64,000 bases of DNA from RYN-230 sp963829725 (GCA_963829725.1 CAWHJW010000019.1:186001-250000), one strand, 5' to 3'; positions 45,840 to 56,530 are shown, numbered from the stretch's first letter. Notes: a model not told the origin generated them from the letters alone. A program made the numbers and translations.

Positions 45840-46439
45840 TCAGTTCCCCCTCCTGATCAAAGGCTCACAACATCGGAGCCCCAGGGCTGCACGCATCTGC
45901 GGCGTCCCCCGGCCCCACGCCCGCCATCTCAGTGCAGGTCCCCGCTGCACAGGCGCTGTCCTGCTCGCTTTCGCATGCCGCGCTGCCTGTACGGTGCCCC
46001 CAGCATGACAGGACCACCTGCGTCGCGATAGGGCACAGTCCCGGGCGGCGATCGGCGCGGGCAATAGCGTGATGGCCCCCGAAAGCCGGACGGCCATCCC
46101 GGCACTCCCTGAATAGGAAATGCAGCCGGCCTGTATCTTGCCGTTTGTCGGTGGCGGCCTGCTCGTCCTGTTCGGTCGGGCAGGCGAGGTCGGTGAAGTA
46201 CGGGCCGTAGCTGACGGACTCAGCACCGACCTGGCATCGAGTTACCGCAGGATGTCCTGGCCGCTGTGCAGGTGCTGCAGCCTGCCAGGCCCGCCTGCGC
46301 GCCGAGTGGACCGCGGGCGGTCTGACCGAGTGCAGCACGCGCTATTCGCGGCGGACCCGGATGGGTTCAAGTTACCGGACCGACCCTGCTTGCCGTCAGA
46401 CGCCGTACCGGCCACCGTGCCGGGCCCATATCACTGACG
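45840..46439. other. Non-coding or degraded stretch
   Basis: Open frames here give only Arg/Pro/Cys-rich shadow sequences with no domain signal on either strand. The right end abuts the 3' end of a broken membrane-protein gene. No repeat or hairpin stands out. Confidence 0.4.
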
Positions 46440-47190
46440 CTCGTGATTCGCGCAAGTTCTTGATTCCATTATGCAAGGCCACCGACCGCGGCGCGGGCTG
46501 AGAAGACACTTTCGCTGCAGCCCGGTTGGTGATGCTGGTCTGCCCGCAGATCAGGAACAACGGCTTCCCGCGGCGAGGCAGCCTCAGCCTGGATACCAGA
46601 ACGTATTCGCGGGACTCCTGTTCCCGGAGGAACTCCCTGCCTGCGGCGACGATGACGGCCGGCTTCTCCGACCCAGGGGCGTAGGAAAGGACGGATACGC
46701 CCAGGCAGGAAGCGGGCGAGACTGCCTGCGCATATTCGCCGCCGGACCGCCCACGCGGAACTCGGTGAGATCCCCGACGCCGTAAGCGCCCCCGCCGGAG
46801 CCGACGAGGTCCACGTCCGCCCTGAGGTCGCGCATCAGCTTCGCGAGCTCGACGATGCTGAACACATCGTGCTCCGAGACGGCCAGCGGCGCTCCCATGG
46901 CCTGCGGCGCCACGATGCGGCCGGTGTCACCGGGCGAGACCCCGAAGAACCGGACCCGTTCCCGCTGCCGCCGGGTCACCCTGGGCGTGGCCCCACGCCC
47001 ACACTGCTGCTCCGCTGATGAGGCTCGTGATCAGGCCCACCACGACGTTCAGGACGATGGCAGACAACCGTGCCCTCCACAACGCGCCGACCCCTACCAG
47101 CGACAGCATGACGGACAAGGGCCGCGGCCGGCTCATAACATGACGAGGCGGCCCGGCGCGCAGCCTGGTGACCAGGGGCGACTGCGACAC
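46440..47190 (-). pseudogene. Frameshifted membrane-anchored protein of unknown family
   Basis: The N-terminal part has one clear helix (LSAIVLNVVVGLITSLISGA). Near 46985 the frame shifts to VTRRQRERVRFFGVSPGDTG, then EHDVFSIVELAKLMRDLRAD and GDLTEFRVGGPAANM. Near 46740 it shifts again to AVIVAAGREFLREQESREYV and RGKPLFLICGQTSITNRAAA, then decays. The soluble part looks like a nucleotide-binding or sensor fold with a conserved-looking GGPxxN turn, seen in other actinomycete proteins. At least two indels are present; I cannot name a function. Confidence 0.6.
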
Positions 47191-47214
47191 GGCGATCCCA
47201 CGGGACAGCGCTTT

Positions 47215-47883
47215 TCAGTGTGAGGCATGCACACTTGCGTCTGTGATGGCGGGCGTATTGGCAGCAGCAGCTAGTTTGAGGAACGCGGCCGCCCGCCCGA
47301 AACTCTCCCCCACGGTGTCTCCCGCCAGGTGGGCTTGGTAGGCCCGGTACCGCGTCATCTCCCACGCCTGCCCGCGCGGCGGAATCAAGGCGAGCGCCGG
47401 TTCGGGCACCGGCTTCCATGTCCAGCCCGTGATACTCCCTGCGCCTGACCCCGTAGCGGGCGCGCAGGGCTCGATGAACTCAGCAAGATCGGCTTCATCG
47501 CCAATCCGGTTGCGGACGAAACGCATCCCCGCCAGGGTTCCCTCGATCAGCCGCCGCCCTGCTGCAGTCTGGCCTGCCATCACGGCGTCGTAGGTGGCGG
47601 GGTGATGGCGCACCAGCGTGGCGTCAACGATGGTGACCCACCACACCGCCTCACCGATCACCGCGAACGCCCGCGGCCGGTCCGGCGCCCGTACCCGGGG
47701 AAGCCGCTTTGTCGTGTCACTCATCGCGGTGATCGACCACTGCAGTGCGCTCGCCCCGGCCTTCAGGTCGCTCATGTGCTCGCGGTTCCACGCGACCCGG
47801 CAGTGGGCAGAGCAGAAGCGGGCGTGCTCGCGGCGCGGCACGAACGAGGTGCCGCATTGGCCACAGTCCCGGATGTCAGCCAC
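47215..47883 (-). CDS. Zinc-ribbon-like protein of unknown function
   Basis: The protein is about 222 residues from the GTG at 47883. The N-terminus holds a probable zinc site: CGQCGTSFVPRREHARFCSA followed by HCRVAWNREH, with four Cys in CxxC...CxxxC spacing. The remaining 170 residues are helical and include WWVTIVDATLVRHHPATYDA and FVRNRIGDEADLAEFI. Similar proteins are widespread but uncharacterised in actinomycetes. A DNA- or RNA-binding role is plausible only from the zinc ribbon. The longer upstream frame is not needed. Confidence 0.7.
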   Translation of the reverse strand: MADIRDCGQCGTSFVPRREHARFCSAHCRVAWNREHMSDLKAGASALQWSITAMSDTTKRLPRVRAPDRPRAFAVIGEAVWWVTIVDATLVRHHPATYDAVMAGQTAAGRRLIEGTLAGMRFVRNRIGDEADLAEFIEPCAPATGSGAGSITGWTWKPVPEPALALIPPRGQAWEMTRYRAYQAHLAGDTVGESFGRAAAFLKLAAAANTPAITDASVHASH

Positions 47884-47958
47884 CACTGTGGTTCCCCATC
47901 TTGAGCGCCGCTGCGGCAGTGCCGGTCGGGCCCATCCGGCCAGCCACAAAGTGACCAT

Positions 47959-48438
47959 CGCAGTGCCTGGTCTGCCCGGCCTGGATGTGAACTATCGACT
48001 TCACCATTATCAGCTCCAGTAAACGCCGGGTTGCAGTGCTCTAAGCCCGCCGTCGCCGTTAGCCGCGGCACGGCCGCTGTCAGCCACGGCGTTATCACTA
48101 GCCGGCCGCCGCGGGGCAGGTCCTTCTCTCTCCGCCGCTGGCCCGCTCGAATGGAACGCTGTCTCCGTGCGCCACATTGCTGCCCTGGGCCTGGTCAGGC
48201 CCGGGGCAGCCGACGGTCAGTTCGGCCGTGCCCGGCTAGCTGCCTCCCTTGCTGCTGCCGGTTCACCCCGCGGGCACCCCTGAGGTCGATGCGCCGCCCC
48301 TTCGGCTGCGGTGTCCTGCCTGTCGGCTAGGCCGCATGATTAGTTCGATTACCAGCCATCCTGCGTTTACCTGCCGTCCATGTCTAGATCGGCGACGCGT
48401 TGCCTGAGCCATCGCTGAGCAGGTTCCATCTGCGGGCG
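47959..48438. other. Intergenic stretch without recognised gene
   Basis: No open frame has family signal. The last part (about 48404-48438) reads LSRFHLRA in the frame before the MFS fragment, so it is the damaged 5' end of that gene. A TCTAGA at 48384 is isolated and does not match the CTAG-type element. Confidence 0.4.
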
Positions 48439-49060
48439 ATGCTGGCGTCGGGGGATGGGGTTCTTCACCGACGCCTACGACCTGTTCGTCATCGGGGTCG
48501 CCTCCGCGCTGATCACTAAGGACTGGAACCTGAGCTCGGGCAGGCTCGCCCTGCTCAACTCCACGATGCTGTTTGCCGCGTTCCTCGGCGCGTTCGTGTT
48601 CGGCCGCTTCGCCGACGTGATCGGCCGCAAGCGCGTCTACTGGATCGTCGCCGCGATCATGATCGCCGGTGCGCTGGGTGCGGCACCGTCGCCTTCCTAC
48701 TGGGTGCTGATCGGGTTCCGTTTTGTGCTCGGTTTCGGCGTCGGCGGTGACTACCCGGTCAGCGCCGTCATGGTCAGCGAGTACGCCAACCGCAAGGACC
48801 GCGGCAAGCTGGTCGGCATGGTCTTCGGCACCCAGGCGCTCGGGCTCAGCATCGGGCCGCTGATCGCACTGCCCCTGCTCGGCGCCGGGGCCAGTAACGA
48901 CACGGCGTGGCGGGTCCCGCTCACCCTGGGCGCCGTGGCCGTAATCTACCTGCACTGCCGGATGCCCGAATCGCCCCGCTACCAGGTCCAGGTGCAGGGT
49001 AGAGCGGAGCAGGCAGCGAGCCGGATGGCCCGCTTCACCAGTGGACAGGTCAACGGGAAC
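48439..49060 (+). pseudogene. N-terminal fragment of an MFS phosphate-type transporter
   Basis: The protein signal begins FHLRAMLASG and, after a one-base shift inside a G-run at 48451-48455, continues GMGFFTDAYDLFVIGVASAL, GRFADVIGRKRVYWI and FVLGFGVGGDYPVSAVMVSE. These match helices 1-6 of PHS-type MFS transporters. After RMPESPRYQVQVQGRAEQAA, near 49060, the sequence runs in frame into a carbohydrate kinase. The second half of the transporter is missing, so it cannot transport. Confidence 0.78.
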
Positions 49061-50367
49061 CGGATCAGCAGGCACGTCAACGGGATGGGCCCGTGGGCTG
49101 CAGCATTGCACGGCCTGGTGATGGCGTCCCGGGAAGGCGCGGCCCTTCGCCCGGCCCTGCCCTGGGCCGACAACCGGGCCACCGGCTCCCTCCGCGCCTA
49201 CCAGCTCCTCGGCTCCCCCGCGCTGGCCAGGCTGGCCAATCCGCTGGTACCCGGCATGACCGGGCCGCTGCTCACCTGGATCGCCGAGAACGAGCCGCGC
49301 ACGTACCGGGACGCTCGCTGGGCGCTGCAGCCCAAGGACTGGCTCCGGGCCCGGCTCACCGGTGAGGTCCACGCTGAGCCCAGTGATGCGTCAGCCACAC
49401 TGCTCTACGACGTGCCTGCAGACCGCTGGGATCTCGAGGTGGTCAGCGCGCTGGGCCTGGACGCCAGCTTGCTGGCGCCCCTGCTGCCCTCAGCCGGGGC
49501 GGCCGCCGGCCACCTCACCGCGGAGGCTGGTACCGAGCTGGGGCTGCCCGCGGGCATCCCCGTCGCGGCCGGGGCCGCCGACACGGCGGCGGCGTCCCTG
49601 GGCAGCGGGATCGGCCCGGGCGACATCCAGCTGACCATCGGCACCGGCGCACAGGTCATCCGGCCGCTCACCGCGCCGGTCAGCCGGGCGGACGCCGGGA
49701 TCAACCTCTACCGGTCGGCGACTCCGGACGGCTGGTACCAGATGGGCGCCATCATCAGCGCCGGGCTCAGCCTCAACTGGGTACGGGAGACCATGAATGC
49801 CACCTGGGAGGAGCTGTACGCGAGTGCCGGCCACCCCGGCCAGGCTCACGACCCGATCTTTATCCCGCACCTATCGGGGGAACGGACCCCATATTCGGAC
49901 CCGGCGCTCCCTGGACCGGGTTGTCGCTCGCAGGCGACCGGGCCTCGCTCTTGCGGTGCGCGCTCGAAGGAACCGCGTTCTCGATCCGCGACGCGCTGGA
50001 TGCCCTGCTCGGAGAGCATCGCCCGCCGCGTCTCCGGCTGGCCCGAGGGGGCACTCTGGCCGCTGGCTGGCGGCAGCTGCTCGCGGATGTGCTGGGGTTG
50101 CCGCTGTATGCCGCAGACGTGCCCGCGGCGTCTGGCCGGGGCGCTGCCCTCCTGGGGGCCCATGCGGCGGGCCTGCTCGGCTTTGCCGATATCCAGGGGC
50201 GGCTGGCGCCGCCCGCGCACCTCGTGGCCGAGCCGGACCGGGCGATGGCCGCCTTCCACGCGGAGCGCCACGCGAGATTCCGGCGGACCGTCTCCGCCCT
50301 CCAGGCCACCCAGCTGGCCGCCGGGCGGCCCGACGGGTACCCAGACCGCGCGGAAGGGGCGGCATGA
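49061..50367 (+). pseudogene. Truncated, frameshifted FGGY-family sugar kinase
   Basis: The first 80 or so residues of the kinase are lost at the fusion with the MFS fragment. The signal starts at HGLVMASREGAALRPALPWA and includes the substrate domain and GAADTAAASLGSG, the loop with the catalytic Asp, then LTIGTGAQV. At about 49905, after LSGERTPYSDPAL, the frame shifts. The C-terminal domain continues as PWTGLSLAGDRASLLRCALE to GYPDRAEGAA. Xylulokinase-like enzymes phosphorylate ketoses. Its stop overlaps the mannitol-dehydrogenase start by ATGA. Confidence 0.78.
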
Positions 50368-51894
50368 CCATTTTGACCGGGGAAACGCTGGCGCGGCTGA
50401 ACGCGGGCGTGTCCCTTCCGCGTTACGATCGCCGCCGCGTGACGACCGGAATCGTGCACATCGGCGTCGGCGGTTTCCACCGCTCGCACCAGGCGATGTA
50501 CATCGACACGCTGATGAATGACGGCGCGGCGATGGACTGGGGGATCTGCGGGATCGGGCTGCAGCCGTCCAACGCCCGGATGCGCGATGTGCTGGCCGCC
50601 CAGGATGGCCTGTACACCCTGGTCCTCCGGCATAGCGATGGCACCTTGGACGCCCGCGTGATCGGCTCGATCGTGGAGTACCTGTTCACCCCCGACGACC
50701 CCGAAGCCGCGATCGAGAAGATGGCCGCACCGCAGACCCGGATCGTGTCGCTCACCGTCACCGAAGGCGGCTACAACCTCGACGCCGTCACCGGTGAATT
50801 CAACTCGTCAGATGAATCGGTCGTGGCCGACCTGCGCCCGGGAGCCATGCCACGCACGGTCTTCGGGATGGTGACCGAAGCGCTCGCCCGCCGCCGCGAG
50901 CGGGGCATGCCCGCCTTCACCATCCTGTCCTGCGACAACATCCAGGGCAATGGCCATGTGAGCCAGCACGCGTTCACGGCGTTCGCCCGGCTGCGTGATC
51001 CGGACCTGGCCAGCTGGATGACCCGCCATGTCCGGTTCCCCAACTCCATGGTCAACCGCATCACGCCCCAGACGACCGAAACCGATCGCGCTGAGCTCAG
51101 CCGCCGCTTCGGCATCGATGATCAGTGGCCGGTGCTCTGCGAGCCGTTCACGCAATGGGTGCTCGAAGAGAATTTCACCGACGGCCGGCCGCCACTCGAA
51201 GAAGCCGGGGGGCAGATCGTTTCCGACGTGGAGCCCTACAAGCTGATGAAGCTTCGGCTTCTTAACGCCGCTCATCAGGCACTGTGCTATCCGGGCCACC
51301 TGGTTGGATACCGGTATGTGCACGACGTCACCACGGACCCGCTGTTCGCCCGGTTCCTGCTGGACTACATGACAACCGAAGCCATCCCGACCCTCCGGCC
51401 CGTTCCAGGCGTCGATCTGGTTCACTACGCCAACCAGCTCATCGAGCGGTCTCCAATCCCGAGGTCCGCGATACCGTGGCCCGGCTGTGCGCCAACGCAT
51501 CCGACCTCATTCCCAAGTTCCTGCTGCCCGTGATCAGGCAACAGCTCGCCACCGGCCGGCCCTTCACCCGCTCGGCGGCCGTCGTGGCCAGCTGGGCACG
51601 ATACGCCGAGGGAACCGACGAGAACGGCGAGGCGCACGAGATCGACGACACCTTCGCGCGCAACTTCGAGCCGCAGCCCTCCGGCAACGCGGCCACCCGG
51701 CTGCCTTCCTGGAGGACAACCGGGCGGTCTTCGGCGAACTGGCCGACGACCCCCGGTTCACCCAGGTGTACAGCTCGATCCTGGCCTCCCTGTCCGAACG
51801 CGGCGTGCGGAGAACCTTCACTGACCTTGACCACTACGCCAGACCGTCTATGGCCGGCCGCAATCCGGCCGGCCAGGGGAGGAAGTCGCCCTGA
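50364..51894 (+). pseudogene. Mannitol dehydrogenase family gene with two frameshifts
   Basis: Residues 1-355 are intact: GIVHIGVGGFHRSHQAMYID (nucleotide site), TLSCDNIQGNGH-like DNIQGNG, and KLMKLRLLNAAHQALCYPGH with the catalytic Lys and the Asn/His of the long-chain polyol dehydrogenases. At about 51455 the frame shifts (RDTVARLCANASDLIPKFLL), and at about 51700 it shifts again (AAFLEDNRAVFGELADDPRF), ending GRNPAGQGRKSP. The whole would be about 505 residues, the family norm. Intact, it would oxidise mannitol, arabitol or fructuronate-type substrates with NAD. Confidence 0.82.
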
Positions 51895-51899
51895 CCAGC

Positions 51900-52919
51900 A
51901 TGCGACGCGTCGTCGTTTACCCGGGCCGGATCGCTGTCGAGGCGGCGGACATTCCAGCTCCCGGCCCGGACGAGGCCCTGGTCCGCACCATCCTGGCAGG
52001 TGTCTGCGGATCCGACCTGCACGCGGCCCGCGGGCGCCATCCATTTGTCCCGCTGCCTTACCGGCCGGGCCATGAGGTCGTCGGGGTCATCGAAACTGCG
52101 GGCTCCGCCGCCGGGGCCGCTGCGCCAGGGCAGCGGGTCACCGTGGCGCCCTACCTGCCCTGCTGGGCGTGCAAAATGTGCACCTCAGGACGCGAGAACC
52201 TGTGCGAGAACCTGCAGTTCTTCGGCTGCGGCTATCGTCAAGGCGGCATGGCGGACTACTTCACCCTGGCCGCGGATCGCCTGCATCCGGTGCCGGACAC
52301 GCTGGATGATCACGCGGCGGCGCTCATCGAGCCGCTGTCAACGCCGGTGCACGCCGTGCGCCTGGCCGGCGATGTCGCCGGGCGGGCCATTGCAGTTCTC
52401 GGGGCCGGAACAATCGGGTTGTTCACCCTCGCGGTGCTCCGCGCGCACGGCGCAAGAAAAGTTGTCACCACTGATCCGCTTCCCGCCAAGCGCGAGCGAG
52501 CGGCGGCCCTCGGCGCAGATGTGACCATCGACGCAAGCACACCCGACGTCGCCGGGCAAGTGAGAGGGGCGCTCGGGGGCAGCGCCGATATCGTGTTCGA
52601 CTGCGTCGCCATCCAGTCGTTGACAGACCAGGCGATCGCAATTGCCGATAAAGGCGGGACGGTCGTCGTCGTCGGCGTCCCAACGCGGGAAGTCACAGTC
52701 CCGCTGCCGATTGTTCAGGATCATCAGATCCGCATCCAGGGCAGTGCCACCTATCTCCCCGGGGATTACCAGGAATCGATCGACCTGCTAGGCCGGGGAG
52801 CCGTCAGGACAGCGGACTTCGTGACCGCCGTGCGGCCGCTCGCCCAGGTCGCCGAGGCCTTTGAGCTTGCTTCGTCAGGAAATCACGTAAAAGTACTCGT
52901 CACGGCCGGCGGGCGGTGA
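51900..52919 (+). CDS. Zinc-dependent alcohol/polyol dehydrogenase
   Basis: The protein is 339 residues. The catalytic zinc Cys is in ILAGVCGSDLHA and the His-Glu pair in GHEVVG. The structural zinc Cys are in CWACKMCTSGRENLC. The Rossmann site GAGTIGLF lies near residue 167. The family includes threonine and sorbitol/arabitol dehydrogenases. It starts 6 bp after the mannitol dehydrogenase frame and is probably the second oxidoreductase of a polyol operon with the kinase. Unlike its upstream neighbours it is intact. Confidence 0.88.
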   Translation: MRRVVVYPGRIAVEAADIPAPGPDEALVRTILAGVCGSDLHAARGRHPFVPLPYRPGHEVVGVIETAGSAAGAAAPGQRVTVAPYLPCWACKMCTSGRENLCENLQFFGCGYRQGGMADYFTLAADRLHPVPDTLDDHAAALIEPLSTPVHAVRLAGDVAGRAIAVLGAGTIGLFTLAVLRAHGARKVVTTDPLPAKRERAAALGADVTIDASTPDVAGQVRGALGGSADIVFDCVAIQSLTDQAIAIADKGGTVVVVGVPTREVTVPLPIVQDHQIRIQGSATYLPGDYQESIDLLGRGAVRTADFVTAVRPLAQVAEAFELASSGNHVKVLVTAGGR

Positions 52920-52956
52920 CCACGCCGCACCGGGCGCCAGGCGGCAGCCGTGTCAC

Positions 52957-53775
52957 GTGCTGACGGACCTGCGCGCTGTGCGCCGGGCACTTCCGTCTGC
53001 ACTGGTGGCACTTGATTTTGACGGCACGCTCGCACCGATATCACCACATCCCGACGACGCACGCCCGCTGGCAGGCGTCCACCAGATCCTGCGCGACGTG
53101 CGCGCGACTGGAGCACCTCTCGCGGTCGTGACCGGCCGGAGCGTGACTTCACTACTCCGTGTCAGCGGCTTCGATGCCGTGCCTGGCGTCATCATCTACG
53201 GCCTTCACGGCGTCGAGCGGTGGGAGAACGGGCAGCTCCACGCACCGTCATCTCCCCCTGGCCTCCTCCAGCTCCGGCTGAGCCTCCCTGGGCTCCTGGC
53301 CAGCGTTGCTCACGATCCCGCGATATGGATCGAAGACAAGAACCTGTCACTCGTCATCCACACCCGTCTCACCGCTGAACCGGATCGCCTGCTCGAGACG
53401 CTGCGCGCACCGGTAGCGCAAGCCGCGGCGGACGCGGGACTGGAGGCGCGCCCGGGCCGGGAAGTCCTCGAAATCTGCATCCCGGGTACCGACAAGGGCA
53501 CGGCGATCCGCGAGCTAATCGGCGACGAGACCGCAGCCGTCATCTACGCGGGCGACGACGTCGGTGACCTGCCCGCCGTTCAGGAAGTGAACGCCTGGTC
53601 GGGCCGCACTGGCCGGCCCAAGCTGGCCGTCGCGGTGAGCCCCTACGGAAAGGGCCCGCTCGCGGAGCTGGCTGATGTAACCGTGCCAGATCCGCACAGC
53701 CTGATCTTGCTGCTACGGCAGATCATCGGGGATGCGGCGGTTTGCCGTCGCGGCACATGGTGGCCGCACATGTGA
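52957..53775 (+). CDS. otsB: Trehalose-6-phosphate phosphatase
   Basis: The protein is 272 residues, GTG start. The HAD motif I VALDFDGTLAPISPHPDDAR has Asp20 and Asp22, and motif II lies in AVVTGRSV. The cap domain and GLHGVERWENGQ match OtsB, and GDDVGDLPAV is motif IV with the Mg-binding Asp pair. KGTAIREL carries the motif III Lys. It dephosphorylates trehalose-6-phosphate to trehalose, a stress protectant. No otsA gene is present, so the substrate must be made elsewhere. It lies 37 bp after the polyol dehydrogenase gene. Confidence 0.9.
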   Translation: MLTDLRAVRRALPSALVALDFDGTLAPISPHPDDARPLAGVHQILRDVRATGAPLAVVTGRSVTSLLRVSGFDAVPGVIIYGLHGVERWENGQLHAPSSPPGLLQLRLSLPGLLASVAHDPAIWIEDKNLSLVIHTRLTAEPDRLLETLRAPVAQAAADAGLEARPGREVLEICIPGTDKGTAIRELIGDETAAVIYAGDDVGDLPAVQEVNAWSGRTGRPKLAVAVSPYGKGPLAELADVTVPDPHSLILLLRQIIGDAAVCRRGTWWPHM

Positions 53776-53988
53776 CCGGGTCTTCTTAGCCAGCTTCGGA
53801 CATGCCGCGGCGCGCGGCCTTGCCCCGCGTTGGATGCGGACCCCCGGTGTGGGCCTTCGGCGAGCGTAGCCTCTGCCCGGCCTGGTCCTCGGCGCAGCTT
53901 CTGCCCGGGTCGCGGCCGCGGATGCGGCGCTGGGGACGGATGCCGGGTCTGTGGCCTCCCTTGACCTGATCCAAGTCTTCGGAAGATC

Positions 53989-56301
53989 ATGAAGCGGCGG
54001 ACCGTTCCGAGGAACTGCCGGGGCATGGAACACAGCGATGCGGATGAGCGGACCCACCGGGGGAACCGCGCAGGAGGGTCAGTAGACGACCTCAACATGT
54101 CCAGGCTTCTGCGTCCGCTGGTCCGGCCGGGGACCGTCGGCCGATCTTCCCTCGTCGAACGGTTGGCGAATGGCGATACCCACCGGATCGTCGCGGTGGT
54201 CGCGCCGCCTGGCTATGGGAAGACGACGCTGCTGTCTCAGTGGGCGGAGCGCAGCGGCAAGACATTCGCGTGGGTGTCGGTCGAGGAGCCGGACAACGAC
54301 CCGAAGATCCTGCTCACCTATGTGGCGGAAGCGCTCGACGCGGTGGAGCCGATCGGCGGGCGGGTATTCGACGCGCTGGCGTCGCCCGGGAGCTCGGTGC
54401 CCGGCTCGGTCGTGCCGCGGCTGGGGTCGGCTCTCTCATCGATGACCTTGCCTGTGGTCCTGGTGCTGGATGACGTGCACGTACTGCATGATCGGGAGTG
54501 CCGGGCCGCGCTGTCCGTGCTGGCCGATCATGTGCCGGAGGGCTCGCATCTGGTGCTGGCCGGCCGGTCTGAGCCGCCGCTGCGGATCCCGCGGCTCCGG
54601 GCCGAGGGCCGGATTTTGGAGATCGGTCCCGGTCAGCTGTCACTCAATCGCGAGGAGGCTTCGTCGCTGCTGGCTAGCGCTGGCGTCGCGCTGGGCGAGG
54701 ATGAGGTAGCGGAGTTGCACCGGCGGACCGAAGGATGGCCGGTGGGGCTGTACCTCGCGGCGCTCCATCTCAGAGAAGGCGGCTTGCTCGGGAGCGCGGC
54801 GATCTCGTTCAGCGGGGATGACCGGTTCGTAACCGACTATGTGGAGTCGGAGTTCCTGGGGCTGATCTCCCGGCGGCAGCGGGTGTTCCTGACCCGGACC
54901 GCGGTGCTGGAGCGCATGTCCGGCCCGCTGTGCGAGGCCGTGCTGGACATGCCCGGGGCCGCTGCGACCCTGGCCGACCTGGCCCGGTCGAACATGCTGC
55001 TGGTGCCCCTGGACCGGCGGGGAGAATGGTACCGCTACCACCACCTGTTCCGTGACATGCTCATAGCGCAGCTGCATCGCCAGGAGCCCAGCCTGATGCC
55101 CGTCCTGCGGCGCCGGGCCGCCCGCTGGTACCTGGGCAACGGTATGCCCGAGGAAGCGCTGGAGTACTCCATCGCCGCCGGGGACGTCGGTACAGTCGCT
55201 TGCCTGGTGGAGAAACTCGGGGTGCCAACCCACCGGCAAGGCCGGTTCACCACGCTCCAGAGGTGGTTCCGGTGGCTGGAAGACCGTGGCGGGATCGAAG
55301 GACATCCGATGGCCGCCGTGCTGGCCGCGCTCTTTTTCGCGTTGACGGGGCGGCCAGTCGAGGCCGAGCGATGGGCCGACGTGGTCGATCGCTGGCAGCA
55401 GGGGGATGCAGCGCAACGCCATGCCCCGCACGCCGAAGCGCACGCCGCCATACTCCGGGCGCTCATGTGCCGACGCGGGATCGGGCAGATACGCGCCGAT
55501 GCTGACGAGGCCGTGCGGAGGTGTTCTGCGGAGAACATCGTGACGCCGGCACCAGCGCTCTACCAAGGGCTCGCACGCGTCATGTCCGGCGACCTGGACG
55601 GTGGCGACGCATCCTTCGAGGACGCCATCGGCGCCGGGGAGCAAGCGGGCGCGCACGAGACTCTCGCGGTCACGTTGTGCGAGCGGTCGCTGGTGGCGAT
55701 GGCACGCACCCAGTGGAGCGTGGCCGAACTCCGCGCCAATCAAGCAAGCACTGTGCTGCGCCGGGCCGGGATTAACGAGAGTTACGCGACGCCCCTGGTC
55801 TGCGCGGTGCGAGCCCGCGCGGCCCTGAACCGCGGAGATATCCCGGCGGCGCGCCAGGAACTCGTCAGCGCCCAGCGTCTGCGGCACTTGCTGACCTACG
55901 CGATGCCCCAACTGGCCGTTCAGGCCCGGATCGAGCTCGCCCGCGTCCACCTTGCGGTCGCTGACATTGATGGGGCCAGGACGCTGATGCGGGAGATCGA
56001 TGACTTGCTCCGGCGAAGGCCAGGCCTCGGGAACCTGGTCGGCGAGGCTCACGAGCTCCGGGCGCGCCTGTCGGGGGAACGCACTGCGAGCACTCCCGGA
56101 GCGTCATCCCTGACCGCGGCCGAACTCCGCCTCCTGCCGCTGCTCACTACCCACATGTCGTTCCCCGAGATCGCCGACGAGCTGTCCCTCTCTCCGCACA
56201 CGATCAAGTCGCAGGCGTACTCGGTCTACCGGAAGCTGGGGGCCTCCTCACGCAGCCAGGCCGTCGCCCGCTCCCGTGAGCTGATGCTGCTAGAGGGGTG
56301 A
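53989..56301 (+). CDS. MalT-like large LuxR-family regulator (LAL) 1
   Basis: The protein is up to 770 residues; a start at about 54025 or 54097 is also possible. An N-terminal STAND ATPase domain has VVAPPGYGKTTLLSQW (Walker A, near residue 75) and LPVVLVLDDVHVLHD (Walker B). WYRYHHLFRDMLIAQL, typical of MalT proteins, follows. Helical repeats fill the middle. The C-terminal LuxR helix-turn-helix is SFPEIADELSLSPHTIKSQA. LALs bind an inducer and ATP, oligomerise and activate transcription. The target is unknown; trehalose or polyol genes are neighbours. Confidence 0.88.
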   Translation: MKRRTVPRNCRGMEHSDADERTHRGNRAGGSVDDLNMSRLLRPLVRPGTVGRSSLVERLANGDTHRIVAVVAPPGYGKTTLLSQWAERSGKTFAWVSVEEPDNDPKILLTYVAEALDAVEPIGGRVFDALASPGSSVPGSVVPRLGSALSSMTLPVVLVLDDVHVLHDRECRAALSVLADHVPEGSHLVLAGRSEPPLRIPRLRAEGRILEIGPGQLSLNREEASSLLASAGVALGEDEVAELHRRTEGWPVGLYLAALHLREGGLLGSAAISFSGDDRFVTDYVESEFLGLISRRQRVFLTRTAVLERMSGPLCEAVLDMPGAAATLADLARSNMLLVPLDRRGEWYRYHHLFRDMLIAQLHRQEPSLMPVLRRRAARWYLGNGMPEEALEYSIAAGDVGTVACLVEKLGVPTHRQGRFTTLQRWFRWLEDRGGIEGHPMAAVLAALFFALTGRPVEAERWADVVDRWQQGDAAQRHAPHAEAHAAILRALMCRRGIGQIRADADEAVRRCSAENIVTPAPALYQGLARVMSGDLDGGDASFEDAIGAGEQAGAHETLAVTLCERSLVAMARTQWSVAELRANQASTVLRRAGINESYATPLVCAVRARAALNRGDIPAARQELVSAQRLRHLLTYAMPQLAVQARIELARVHLAVADIDGARTLMREIDDLLRRRPGLGNLVGEAHELRARLSGERTASTPGASSLTAAELRLLPLLTTHMSFPEIADELSLSPHTIKSQAYSVYRKLGASSRSQAVARSRELMLLEG

Positions 56302-56530
56302 TGACGCGCCGGTGAACAGGGCCTTTCCGGATGGCACACTATCTGACCTGGCAATAGCTCGGATTTCATACCAATCGTGGGATGCGCGGGGCCGGGCGGC
56401 TGACGTTTCGTAGGGAGGTGCGAGCGAGGCACCCCGCTGACGGCCGGACATGATGGCCGGAATCCCCACCGGGTGGCCTCCCCTGGCGAGCGACCATCAG
56501 CTCGGTGACTGGAGGGGACGGCGAGTCCCG

